Of a stretch of 64,000 nt of DNA, positions 51,590-61,218 are shown in pieces; the stretch's first letter is position 1; each line of letters starts with the position of its first letter. Position numbers and translations under genes: made by a program. Location of the stretch: assembly GCA_917880885.1 (NCBI GenBank), contig OU862910.1, positions 52,567,285 to 52,631,284 of the forward strand, given 5' to 3'. Below the pieces are notes generated by a model. It did not search any database. It worked only from the letters and a program-made list of their open reading frames with translations, and was not told the DNA's origin. The DNA comes from Limnephilus marmoratus. Taxonomy: Eukaryota > Arthropoda > Insecta > Trichoptera > Limnephilidae.

Positions 51590-51870
51590 TCATCCTGGGT
51601 CTGGCCTGTTTATGGGTACTTTGGATTTTTTTTTTACATGACCTCTACCCAGGAGGCCCTGAGGAACATAATTTCCCTCAGGGCCTATGTCATCTTTATG
51701 CTCACCTATGATGCTGTGTGGAAGGTTTTTTTAAGGAAAGGAAGGAGAGGAGAGTTCTGGGAAGGAAAAGGGTTTAAGGGGTGGGTAGGAATCTTGGGTT
51801 CAGTATGTCCTGGTCATCCACCTCCAAAACCTAGACAAACCTCACCCCATGAACCCGGGCACCCCTGCTA
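51590..51870 (-). repeat. Dispersed repeat related to 21600-21850 (inverted)
   Basis: Shares GATTCCTACCCACC, TTTTCCTTCCCAGAACT and AGGCCCTGAGG (read on the minus strand) with the repeat in BRD7 intron 6. Class unknown. Confidence 0.35.
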
Positions 51871-52109
51871 AATCACCAAACGTAGCGAACCACTTGGGGT
51901 GACCTAAGGCAGAGGTGCCTCATTCAGAGATTCACTTCAGAGCATTTAGTCATTATAGACTCTCGTTGGTAAGGTGTGTCCTTGAATAGTGTGATGATGC
52001 TTTTTTAAACATTTGTTAGCTCTACTAACATTTGTAATTACTGAAAAATTCTTGTTGTGTCTTTAAATCAGTAGTTTATTATTTTTTTAAATTATGAAAC
52101 TCACAATTT

Positions 52110-52500
52110 CTTCTTAAGTCTGTTCCTCATTGCTAAGGATCATAACTCCTACTCCAATTTCCATGGTAGATCCTCCACTACTCTACGTTGAGTAGAGAGC
52201 TGCGGATACCGACATACCAGATGCCAGTGATACTTAGTTACTCCAGCAAATTGGTGACCTTCCTCTGCTTCTTCTGCTTTTCACTTTGCCAGTGACTACA
52301 GTTTGCTCCAATTAGAGTCCTCAGTTTGGCGAACAAGGTATCCAAAGCCTCTTAAAATACATTATAGGCAGACAGTTGAAAGCCTATTGTGGATGCCTAG
52401 CTCTTCCAGAATAGTGCATCTGGCTGTCCACGGAATCCTGAGCATCTTTCTCCAGCATCATATTTCGAGGACATCTATCCGCTTTCCGATATGACAGATC
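52110..52500 (-). pseudogene. C-terminal remnant of a LINE reverse transcriptase (RTE/craniofacial-protein-2-like type)
   Basis: The minus strand reads RMLRIPWTARC...EELGI, LSTVCL-YILRGFGYLVRQ, and KAEEAEEGHQFAGVTKYHW. These are diverged forms of the common LINE C-terminal phrases (RRMLRISWTDR, ILRFFGHVAR, GRSPMRWSDQ). Stops and frameshifts are present. No coding function. Confidence 0.65.
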
Positions 52501-53129
52501 ACTCCATATCTTTTGCATTTTACATGGCGTCTTTTGTCTTGCAAATTTTGCTTTTCATAATATGCAATATTAAATTCTAATTAGTTTGATTTTTCGTAAA
52601 AGGGAACATAAACCATGCCCGTTCTGAAATGAAAAATTTAGTAAGCACATTTTCTAGAAACAAATAGTGAAAAATTTAATCACTGGAAGTTAAAAACTAA
52701 TTAAAAATATTATTAATACATAAAACTATTTTAATAACTTACTTAATTAATTTGAAAATCAGATTATGTAGATAGGAGGTAACGAAAGTTATTGGTAATG
52801 AAATGTGTAGGTTTGGTCTTTCTGCTGGGCCCAACGATTTATTGTCACTAACATCTTATGGATGAAAGCAAAACTCACTCAATTCCTTCGCAACTGTGTT
52901 AAAAAAAATGATACATTATTTTTTATTGACTAGAATTTCCATGAAAAGTAGACCTAATTTCCAAAAATTTATTTTTCTAATTGTCTCTTATTTTAAATTA
53001 AGACCCAAAATTTCCTCTGAAATCGTAAGATGTGTAAGTAGGTACCTTCTTAAATGGGTACCTAATTATTTAATAAACAAACGATTTCACTTTGGAAAAT
53101 TAATCTTTCATTTAAAATCATATACTTAA
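52501..53129. other. Intergenic DNA, nothing recognised
   Basis: AT-rich, no supported feature. Confidence 0.35.
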
Positions 53130-53585
53130 GTACAACAAGTGTGCCAGACGAGGTGATGCACTCAAGAGCTGTAATAAGCTGGAGATTCCGATCCACGGAG
53201 GCGCCAAATGTTGCACCCTTCACCACGTGTTGAGGGAGAACATCGTCTGCGTTGGCGCTGTAGAGCTGGTCCGAGCTGTCTAGTGGCTCCCTTATGACGC
53301 CGCCGGATCTGGTCCGTAGAGTGGTAGGTATTCTGTGGAAGAAAAGACGCGAGTAGAAGGGTCAGAGCGTGGTCAGGCGAGCAGAGAGGGAGAGAGTTCT
53401 TGTCGGGACTGGTTGTTTTGGTTGACTGACGTGAAAGAGCTTTGGGCTCGAATTTATAGGCGCTGTCATGATGGCAGCATGTCTACTGTTGCCACTGTGC
53501 CCGGGCCGGATTCCTAGAATCGAGTGAAGTGCCTCTGCTGTGCGCTCTCTGTCTGCTCACTTATCCCCACTCCGACGATTTATTT
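53130..53585 (-). mobile_element. LTR and leader remnant of a gypsy-type retrotransposon
   Basis: On the minus strand a promoter-like CTATAAATTCGAG is followed by an R/U5-like stretch ending GAAGGGTGCAACA. The next bases TTTGGCGCCTCCGTGGATCG look like a primer-binding site and leader. Only this end is present, so it is a truncated or recombined copy. The open frame at 53335-53517 is incidental. Confidence 0.55.
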
Positions 53586-53855
53586 ATTTGAACATATAAC
53601 ATTACAAAGAATTTTACCGGCCTAATACGGCAAATACTCAACATGTCAACGATCAAAGGCAAATACTCGAAAGTCGTGATGTAGCTAAAAGTTCACTTTC
53701 CACTTGAAGTTTTTAATTTACTGCAATACAAGTGGCATCAAGCAACTCGAAATGCATTTACAATGATTTATTTTTAATGGGTTGGTAATATTATACTAAT
53801 TATGTGCGTTACTTGTGCATTGATGATGTAGAATCGAGGTTATTAGCGCCTTGTA
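53586..53855. other. Intergenic DNA, nothing recognised
   Basis: No supported feature. Confidence 0.3.
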
Positions 53856-54132
53856 TACAGGGTGTCCGGGGGTAAAGTGCATTAACTTCGGGAGGTGATT
53901 CTACGTGAAAGTATAGTAAAAAAGATAAATAACTTTTTTTAGCGACGATCACGCCCGGCAGGCTCCCGGCAAGTAAGATCGTACCTCACACTAAGGATTT
54001 TTAGTAGGTAGATCTTTTTGTATGGGAAAAAAAATGTTGGAATTTCGAAACAAGTTGTTAATCTTTTTTACTCCTACCATCATGTAGAATCACCTCCCGA
54101 AGTTAATGCACTTTACCCCCGGACATCCTGTA
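53856..54132. mobile_element. 277-bp MITE with TACAGGGTGTCC ends
   Basis: The left end ACAGGGTGTCCGGGGGTAAA and the right complement share about 48 bp (GTGCATTAACTTCGGGAGGT). The flanking TA on both sides fits a TA-targeting element. Confidence 0.8.
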
Positions 54133-54687
54133 TATTGCATTTGAAAACAATTGTATTGTTGAGAATAATTGTATTCATACATACAAAGAGTCGCACATGA
54201 TGGTAGATACTCGCCTTGCCTTGTTGAAAGTTAAGAATGACCACCATTAGGAATCGAAGCTTTGCTTGAAATGGCTTTAGCCGGATTGGTGGTCTTCTAC
54301 CATTCATTTCCAGGTCATACTTCCTTTCACCCTTTTCTTCGTCCATTACATTTTATTTACCATTTTCACTGGACCACGCCATGTCTTCTTCAAGAGTCCA
54401 GACTTTTTCTACCATTCACTATTGTACACCACATGATTACTGTTAGAAGAAACATTTCGTCAACTTTAATTTGACTCCTGTGTGCAAATATTAGTGCGAG
54501 AAAATACACTTCGATTTACCAAACAATAAAATTATATACCTAGTGAAAAGTTCAGGAGATCGTTCCTGTCGAACTCCAACTGGACTTCAAACCACGTCAC
54601 GAGCTTGCGAACGGCCCAATGTGTTTTTACCGAAAAGTGCATGTGTATGAGCAAACCTTGTTAAACACATTTTCTACGAACCTTGGG

Positions 54688-55115
54688 GGGCCGTTCAAGC
54701 ATTACGTAACGCACTTGGGGGGTGGGGGGGGGGGCTTGTGAAACGTTACTGTACATTACGAGGGAGGGGAGGGGGGGTTCGAACAATGCGTTACGTAACA
54801 TGTTTTTCTTTATTTAGATAAAAAAACTAGGGAATTAAAATCTTCCAAGTTGGCAACCCTTTTCGTTCTCGAGATCGCTTGTTTTATTTATTACCGCAAA
54901 CGCGATTAAAACAAGAAAAAAGGTATTTAAGCGACTTTCCAGTACTTTGCGCAAGTTAATTGTGACTTTCAGGTAAAAATTGTCACTTGGGCGTTATGTA
55001 ACGTTTAGGAGGGGGGGAGGGGGGGGAGGGCACGGAAAAACGTTATGGCGCGTTACATGGAGGGGAAGGGGGGTCAAAAATCTTCAAAAATTGCGTTACG
55101 TAATGCTTGAACGCC
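54688..55115. mobile_element. MITE with GGGCCGTTCAAG ends, uninterrupted copy
   Basis: Same family as 3646-8044: ends GGGCCGTTCAAGCATTACGT and ACGTAATGCTTGAACGCC, interior AAGTTGGCAACCCTTTTCG uninterrupted. It shows the empty target (GTTGGCAA) used by the hAT element in the other copy. Its own TAA flanks are not preserved. Confidence 0.75.
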
Positions 55116-55533
55116 TTCTTGTACTGAACCATTAAAAAGACCATTTTCTTGAAAAACAAATTTACAGACAGATGAAATGTCAAATGGTCGAGTTAAAAAA
55201 GGAATTAATTGGTTGCTTTGATTATGACCTCACTTTTCAAGTATTGGTTGAGATTGTTTTGGCAAAGTTTCACTTCTACCGTTTGTAAATTGCACTCGAT
55301 TTTTTTCAAACAAGATGCGTGAAAAGGAAGAGGAAACGATGTGAGCATAAATTAATATACCAAACCACCCACCACCCACGATGTGACTAGTTTCTTTATT
55401 ATTTATATAAGTAAATTTAAAATATTTTGCTTGCAATTTTTTATGAATTTGATAAAATATATAAAACAAGGAAAAATGTTATACATCATTAAATTATTTG
55501 TTTAAATAACGTTAACTTGGCATCTTTTCACAT

Positions 55534-55606
55534 GGTCTTGTGGCGCAACGGATAACGCGTCTGACTACGGATCAGAAGATTCCAGGTTCGAATCCTGGCA
55601 AGATCG
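55534..55606 (+). tRNA. tRNA-Arg (ACG)
   Basis: 73 nt. Acceptor GGTCTTG pairs with CAAGATC (one G-U). Anticodon loop CTACGGA in stem TCTGA/TCAGA. T-arm CCAGG-TTCGAAT-CCTGG. Discriminator G. All arms pair; it looks functional. Confidence 0.95.
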
Positions 55607-56095
55607 AAATTTCCTTTTGTCAATTTTTTTTAAAATTTCTTGCCCTTTTATTCGAAATTGTTATTTTCTTGAAACCGCCGGTTATACTTGTCAGGAATAA
55701 CTAACTTAATCATTGCCTGTTTTTCTCTTACTTTATATTTTTTAACAGCCTAGGTATTTTATTCATCTCTATTTTATTTAAATGTTTCTAATTATTACTC
55801 TCGAAAATGCTCAATATTTTAGTTAAATGTAACCGAATGTAACCTATGTAACCGAATCCTATAAATATATTTTCTACCGATTTGTAAATAATTTATGTAA
55901 CACCACGGTGCTTATATCTATTTGTATAATAAAGAAAAAATCTGCTTCTACACATCTTTTGTCTCAAAACAAAATTTTGCTCTTTGACCCATTTCGCACA
56001 AACGGGAATGAAAATAAGTTTTAGTTACTTTTGGATCCATTATTTGGTATTATTATTATTTTATTAAAAAAATGTTATCACCGTCAAAAAAAGAT

Positions 56096-56167
56096 TGACC
56101 CCGACGTGATTTGAACACGCAACCTTCTGATCTGGAGTCAGACGCGCTACCGTTGCGCCACGGAGTC
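56096..56167 (-). tRNA. tRNA-Trp (CCA)
   Basis: 72 nt on the minus strand. Acceptor GACTCCG, anticodon loop CTCCAGA in stem TCTGA/TCAGA, T-arm GCGTG-TTCAAAT-CACGT, 3' end CGGGGTCA. It matches the insect tRNA-Trp pattern and looks intact. It is convergent with tRNA-Arg, about 490 bp away. Confidence 0.95.
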
Positions 56168-56261
56168 GGTAAGTACGGTCGAGTTAAGTTTGCTTAAATA
56201 ATAATGTAAACGTTTTTCAAAATTTTCAATTCATGTTTTATGTGGACTAACAATTATTTAC

Positions 56262-57384
56262 TAGCTGTTTCCCGGCATGCGTTACATTGCCATATTCAAA
56301 GAAATAAATTATTGTTTCTCCCTGCACATCCTTTCCCGTGCGTCCTCATTCCCCTCCCGCAACCCCTACACTCCCTCGTTCCCCTTCCACCTTCCCCGCC
56401 CACCCCCGCCCCTTTCCCGCTCACCCGTCGCGCAAACCCCCCTCCCGCGTTCTATATATTCAGTCCCAGTACATTCAGTTTTCAAACAGCTCGCGTGCCA
56501 CCTATTACAATTTTTTTTTTTAAATTTTCGTTTTTCGTATATTACAAATATTCATTTTTGTATATTATAATAACAATCAATCAAATTTGGTACCTAACAT
56601 AGGTACCTATTTAAAATATCTATAATTTAAAAAAATCCATAGACAATATTCTTTTAATAAAAAAAAAATAGCTGCCGGCTAAATTCAATTTCATCAAACG
56701 CGCGAACTGTCAAACGTGCGAAGTTCAAATACAGTCGTTAAGTTTTCTGAAATTATTCAATGTTCTGCGCAAATTTCTTAATTTTTCTTCTACAAAGTAT
56801 TAGAAAACTTCCAACCCCACCCTCCCATTTTTAAATCGCGACCCTCCCATTTTTTAATCGCGATTTTAGTATTTTTGTATGAACAAATTTAACTGTCGTT
56901 CGTATTTCAAACAGAACGAAATTATTTATGTTGTTAAATGACAGATGGCGCTACGTCCGCCTCATCGAACTTTCATCCACATATATGTATGTGGAAGTCG
57001 TTCACGAGAAGCGTCGCGTAATTTTAATATATAAATTTAAATAAATCGTAAGTACAAAATTTTGTACGATTTATTTTAATTTATCTATTTGTGTGCGTGT
57101 ATTACATTGAAGGATGATAAATATATTACTTTTTTCACTTTACATTTAACTTTTGCGAGATCGATCAATGAATATGTCCGTTACTTTAATGAAATACTTT
57201 GAATTGAGAAAATGAATGGTTGGTGTTTTTTTATCAGCGGTCATCGTCTAAGCGCTCCATTCCTTTTTCTGTCATAGATCCCACTTCACCCACTTACAAT
57301 ACATTCGTTATTTTTTTATTTAACACCAAAAATATTCAATAGAAATAACTTATATGGCATAACAACGTTTGCTGGGTCAGCTAG
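56262..57384. mobile_element. Element with inverted CTAGCTG ends
   Basis: Left CTAGCTGTTTCCCGGCATGC and right GCTGGGTCAGCTAG are imperfect inverted repeats continuing inward (GTTACATTGCC versus GGCATAACAACG). Inside is a C-rich tract (56340-56450). The right end resembles a Helitron 3' terminus (CAGCTAG), but no hairpin is obvious, so the class is unsure. Confidence 0.45.
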
Positions 57385-57526
57385 TAATAATATAAAAGGT
57401 TACCATTTTTTAAATCCAAGTCAGGTTTCTGGAAAAAAAATCCTGCTTTTAGTACATACCTATCCGATATGGAACGGCTGCGCGGCCTTTTTCGTACAAA
57501 AATAAATAATTTCTGTTGGCCACAAT

Positions 57527-57900
57527 TAGTGATGTTCCGGATATCTGTATCCATATCCGTATCCGCGGATATCCGATGGAGAAGAAAGATCCGTATCCGT
57601 TACTTTTCTCGCGGATCTTTTACCTTATTAATTTTCAACTAAGTATATATAGGTGATTACTGATTAGGTTGAATTAAAAAAAAAACTATTAAATTCCATT
57701 CAATAGTATTAAGTTACCATACCGTCGTTGCGGCGGGCGTAACGTCAACTATCGTTTCAAGGTCTCGATCTCACGATCGGGTGTCACCTCCCGGGCCAGT
57801 CCGGGTCCAGAGAGTCCCCCCCCCCCCTCTCTACGCTACTGTTCGAGTCCGTATCCGCGGATATACATTTTTAACGATCCGGCACATCATTTATCATTAG
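57527..57900. mobile_element. hAT-like MITE with CCACAAT flanks
   Basis: Begins TAGTGATGTTCCGGATAT and ends with the complement of GATGTGCCGGATCG plus ATCATTAG. CCACAAT lies at 57520-57526 and 57901-57907. Inside are several GTATCCGCGGATAT palindromic words. TAGTGATG ends and a 7-8 bp target suggest hAT. Confidence 0.55.
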
Positions 57901-58059
57901 CCACAATACCTATTAATTGGTAGCGACTGAACCGATACAGGTTTTGGAAATACGCTTCCTGGCATAAATATACTAATCCCCTTCCTGGCGTCGCCGATAT
58001 TGCTAATCAATCAATACTACTGCACATAACAGTGCACATCTACAAAAAATCAACTAGTT

Positions 58060-58260
58060 GAACGAATACCAAAGTGTAACTCTTCATTTGGTCAAAGAAG
58101 TTCTGAATTTTTAGCAGTAAAGTTATACAACAAACTCCCACTTAGTATCAAACAAATTAAAACGAAAAATAGCTACATTAAGGACATTAAATGTTGGCTG
58201 AAGAAACTATCGGAAAATGAACTAAATAAATATTATATAGTTACTAAATAAAAAAAAAAA
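58060..58260 (+). pseudogene. 3' end of a LINE with poly(A) tail
   Basis: The plus strand reads SSFGQRSSEFLAVKLYNKLP and LSIKQIKTKNSYIKDIKCWL, then a stop and a short A tail. The GQRS-FEFLA-K-YN-LP phrase is the common C-terminus of jockey/CR1-like reverse transcriptases. 5'-truncated. Confidence 0.7.
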
Positions 58261-58306
58261 TATTTCCGTATTCAAACTATTCTAGGTAGTAGTAGATGGT
58301 CGGGCG

Positions 58307-58672
58307 CAGTGGCGTAGCGAGGGGGGGGGGCGGACCGCCCCGGGTGCCACCCGAAAGGAGGTGCCACTCGACCAAGATATAGCATATACGTAACCAATAT
58401 ATTGCATACACATGAACACGGTCTGTTATTTATATTTTCGTAACTCTATGGATACCCGTGGAGCGCCCCGAATTTTGTGTCGGCCGGTCCGGGATAGCCT
58501 ATATTCTCAAATTCTCTAGCCACCCGCAGGATGGACCAATTTTATGAAGTCGAAATATTAGCCACTGGTCGGGCTAATATTTCGACTTTCATAAGGGGGG
58601 GGGGGGGGGGGGGGTGACACTACGCCCCGGGGGTGACATCCGCCCCGGGTGCCTATGCTAGTTACGCCACTG
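58307..58672. mobile_element. hAT-type MITE, 366 bp, perfect 8-bp target duplication
   Basis: Ends CAGTGGCGTAGCGAGGGG and the complement of CAGTGGCGTAACTAGC. GTCGGGCG lies at 58299-58306 and 58673-58680. Related to 3809-7683. It contains an inner inverted repeat (CGAAATATTAGCC) and an 18-base G run. Confidence 0.88.
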
Positions 58673-58899
58673 GTCGGGCGGCCTCGGCCATCATAGCATA
58701 TTATGGCGTATAGTATTTCAATATATTTGGTGGCATAGGTACTTAACTCTTAGAGGTACGAACTTTTTTTTTCTTTTTTTTTTTACTTTTTTTTTTTAAT
58801 CAATAGTTTTGACTTATAATAACGAGGTAAAAATAATTTTAAAAAATTTGGACTGAAGGCTTTTCAGGGATGAGGGGATCGAAATTTGATACCACCGTA

Positions 58900-59265
58900 C
58901 ATATTAGGTTCAAATCAAAAGTTTATCTGTATAAATAAAAATGAATCGCTGGAATGTATGTACGCGCATAACTTCCGAACGACTGCATCAAATTGGATCA
59001 TTCTTTATTTTTTGTGTTCGTTATTGTCAGGACAAGGTTTTTATAAAACTACTGGTGAGCTTTGGCATTATGAAATTTGTATAAAAAATTGCAATAGGTG
59101 GTACGCAAGCTCCTTGAAAACTAAATGTACCAGCAATTAATTTATGGAACGCAGAGGGGGGGGGGTGGAGAACCAGGGAGGGGGGAGGGGAACTCGGGAA
59201 GGGGTTTGCGGGACGGAGGAAGGGGAGAGTGGAGTGGGGGGAGGGAATACACTCAGGGAGAAATA
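58900..59265. mobile_element. Fragment of an insect non-autonomous element with G-rich tract
   Basis: Contains GCGCATAACTTCCGAACGAC, ATCAAATTGGATCATTC and a G/A-rich run (59153-59260) similar in reverse to 56340-56450. Boundaries are not found. The identity is an inference. Confidence 0.35.
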
Positions 59266-59269
59266 ATTT

Positions 59270-60262
59270 CTTTATTACTTAGGTACTTTATGAAAAGGGG
59301 TACTTTATTCAATCTTGTCCACATAATGATGCAGTTGTTATAATCATTTAGAGCTAATGGATATGGTACCCTCGTAATCTCACCAGTTTTCTTTTTACGG
59401 TTGACATGCATGGCATCCTTTGGGTTGTGAAAGTTTGAAGGAGATGTACTATCCTATCCTATTCTATCTCTATCCTATCTCTCCATTTCATGATGGAAAT
59501 TCCTGCATCACTCACGTACCTGTCATATTCACCTCTTTTTAGTTTTTTATCACCTTTATCTTAGGCAAGTGTTTTCTAGTTGATTGGACAGTTCCATATG
59601 AGAGGACATTCTTATCTTTCAGCTGTTTTTTGTAGGGGGTAGCAATTAAAATAATTATCGAAGTAAACTGTTTAGTTACGACTTTGAATTGATTGACAAA
59701 AATTTAAGACACCTCTTGGCCCTAAGTTAGATTGAGCTTAGTCACTAATTTGAATTAGTGACTATTTGTGTATATTTCGAGTGCATATTTCGAATTTTAA
59801 GTTGTATCCATTTTCAGCACACATCATCCAGATTTTAGAGCCTCTCTTGATGGGTTTTTTGGGTATATATTGCTGCAATGTGCTACGGCCTTTGAATTTG
59901 ACCATGCTCTCGTCAATTGCTAATGTAGGTGATGGCTTGTAATTTCGATCAAAGGTGTCTGTTCAAAAGTAGATGGCGATTGTGAACCAGAAGGGCTGGA
60001 GGTGCCGGCTATAGGGTGATCAAATGTGATAGACGGAGAAGACGCCTGGATTTGATTCCTTACACAAAACAGATGCAATTCATCTTCATCATAGTCCGAA
60101 GAGGCGCTTACTATTTATCTAACCTTTGCTAGATGCTACTCCTGTAGCTCCTCTTTTTTATTGTCTGGGCTATTGTCTACAATAATTGTTATCATCAGAA
60201 GGTATTTCCTCTAAAAGTATTCCTTCAATATCTTCTTGGCGAAGACGTTTACTCGACATGGT
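59270..60262 (-). pseudogene. piggyBac transposase relic
   Basis: The minus strand starts MSSKRLRQEDIEGILLEE at 60262. After frameshifts it reads PTLAIDESMVKFKGRSTLQQ, YIPKKPIKRGSKIWMMCAEN, VYFDNYF, SYGTVQSTRK, GISIMKWRD, DAMHVNRKKKTGEITRVPYP and LALNDYNNC. These are successive blocks of the piggyBac (DDE_Tnp_1_7) transposase, including the DES and YFDN catalytic-region motifs. Many stops and shifts make it non-functional. It is the only transposase trace that could explain the many TTAA elements nearby. Confidence 0.85.
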
Positions 60263-60267
60263 GTATA

Positions 60268-60400
60268 TGTCGCAGGCAAATCGTAAAATCAGGCCGATCA
60301 TGATGCGCCTGAAGCACTTCATGATCTGCCGCCAGGCATTTCACGAAGTAGGCGCATCATGATCTGCCTGATTTTATGATCGGCCGCCGACATATCTATC
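60268..60400. repeat. Inverted repeat upstream of the piggyBac relic
   Basis: Arms near TGTCGCAGGC...AAAATCAGGCCGATCATGAT and their complement at 60340-60400 (ATCATGATCTGCCTGATTTT). Possibly the transposon's end structure or a small MITE. Confidence 0.6.
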
Positions 60401-61057
60401 AAATTATAAAAATAAAATCAGAATAAAATCATTTTGTATAAGACTAAATTTAACCTCAAGTACTGTGGTCGAAAAACAATACCACCAAAAAAATTACGAT
60501 TTACCAAAAAAATAACAAATTCATAAACATTTCTTATTGATAATTCAACAAATTGAATATAAAAGTAGTAGAATTCAAAAGAAATAGAGAAAAATTCTAA
60601 ATACATGCGTTTATATTTCATTGTAAAGTCGGAGATCACTAAAAACAACAATTCGCTGGCAATTGTCAAACTCTTAACCAAACCGTACAAGGCCATCTAT
60701 TATCGTTATTGGAAGCTAAATAGTAAATAATCCATGTCTCACATGGCAGTAAATAAACTTTTCGATAGATGGCGGTTTTAACATACCTATGTAATTATTT
60801 ATTTTCATGGTGATCGATTTTTGATACCACAGTACTTCACAGAGTTAAATAAAATGAAAGAAAAGCAAAAATAAAAATTAATTCAAATAAGAAATTTAAA
60901 TAAAAGAAAGCTGTAAGTATTCATATTAGAGTATTATTTATTTCACACATTTATTTATTGTTCGGTAGGTAGGAACCTACCTACAGGTATAAGTAGATAT
61001 TTCAAGGTTAGCGTCTATAAAGATAAAAACACGTCATGATTACAATCGACATTGGTT
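60401..61057. other. Intergenic DNA and 3' flank of the vWA-like gene
   Basis: AT-rich. Candidate minus-strand poly(A) signals (AATAAA) occur near 60940-60955, about 105-120 nt after the stop at 61058. The 60418-60696 open frame is AT-biased and unsupported. Confidence 0.4.
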
Positions 61058-61218
61058 CTAAATCGCCGCAGCCATTCTGAATAAATGTAATATAAGTAGT
61101 GAAATTATGTAGAATTGTGGGTTTATCGCATTAGAGTTCCCAGTATTCGATTTATTACACTGCAATCCGTCATGTCGTACAATAAAGCGAATTTGATCTG
61201 GATATCGGCAGTCAGTAT
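61058..61218 (-). CDS. vWA-like gene, last exon
   Basis: Acceptor TTTACAG. Two bases complete the Asp codon begun in the previous exon. It encodes DTDCRYPDQIRFIVRHDG, LQCNKSN and the hydrophobic tail, stop TAG at 61058-61060. Confidence 0.78.

Noticed and set aside
53335..53517. 60-codon + strand frame
   Set aside because: Antisense within a gypsy LTR/leader remnant.
60418..60696. 92-codon minus-strand hydrophobic frame
   Set aside because: AT-driven Phe/Tyr/Ile composition; lies in the 3' flank of the vWA-like gene.
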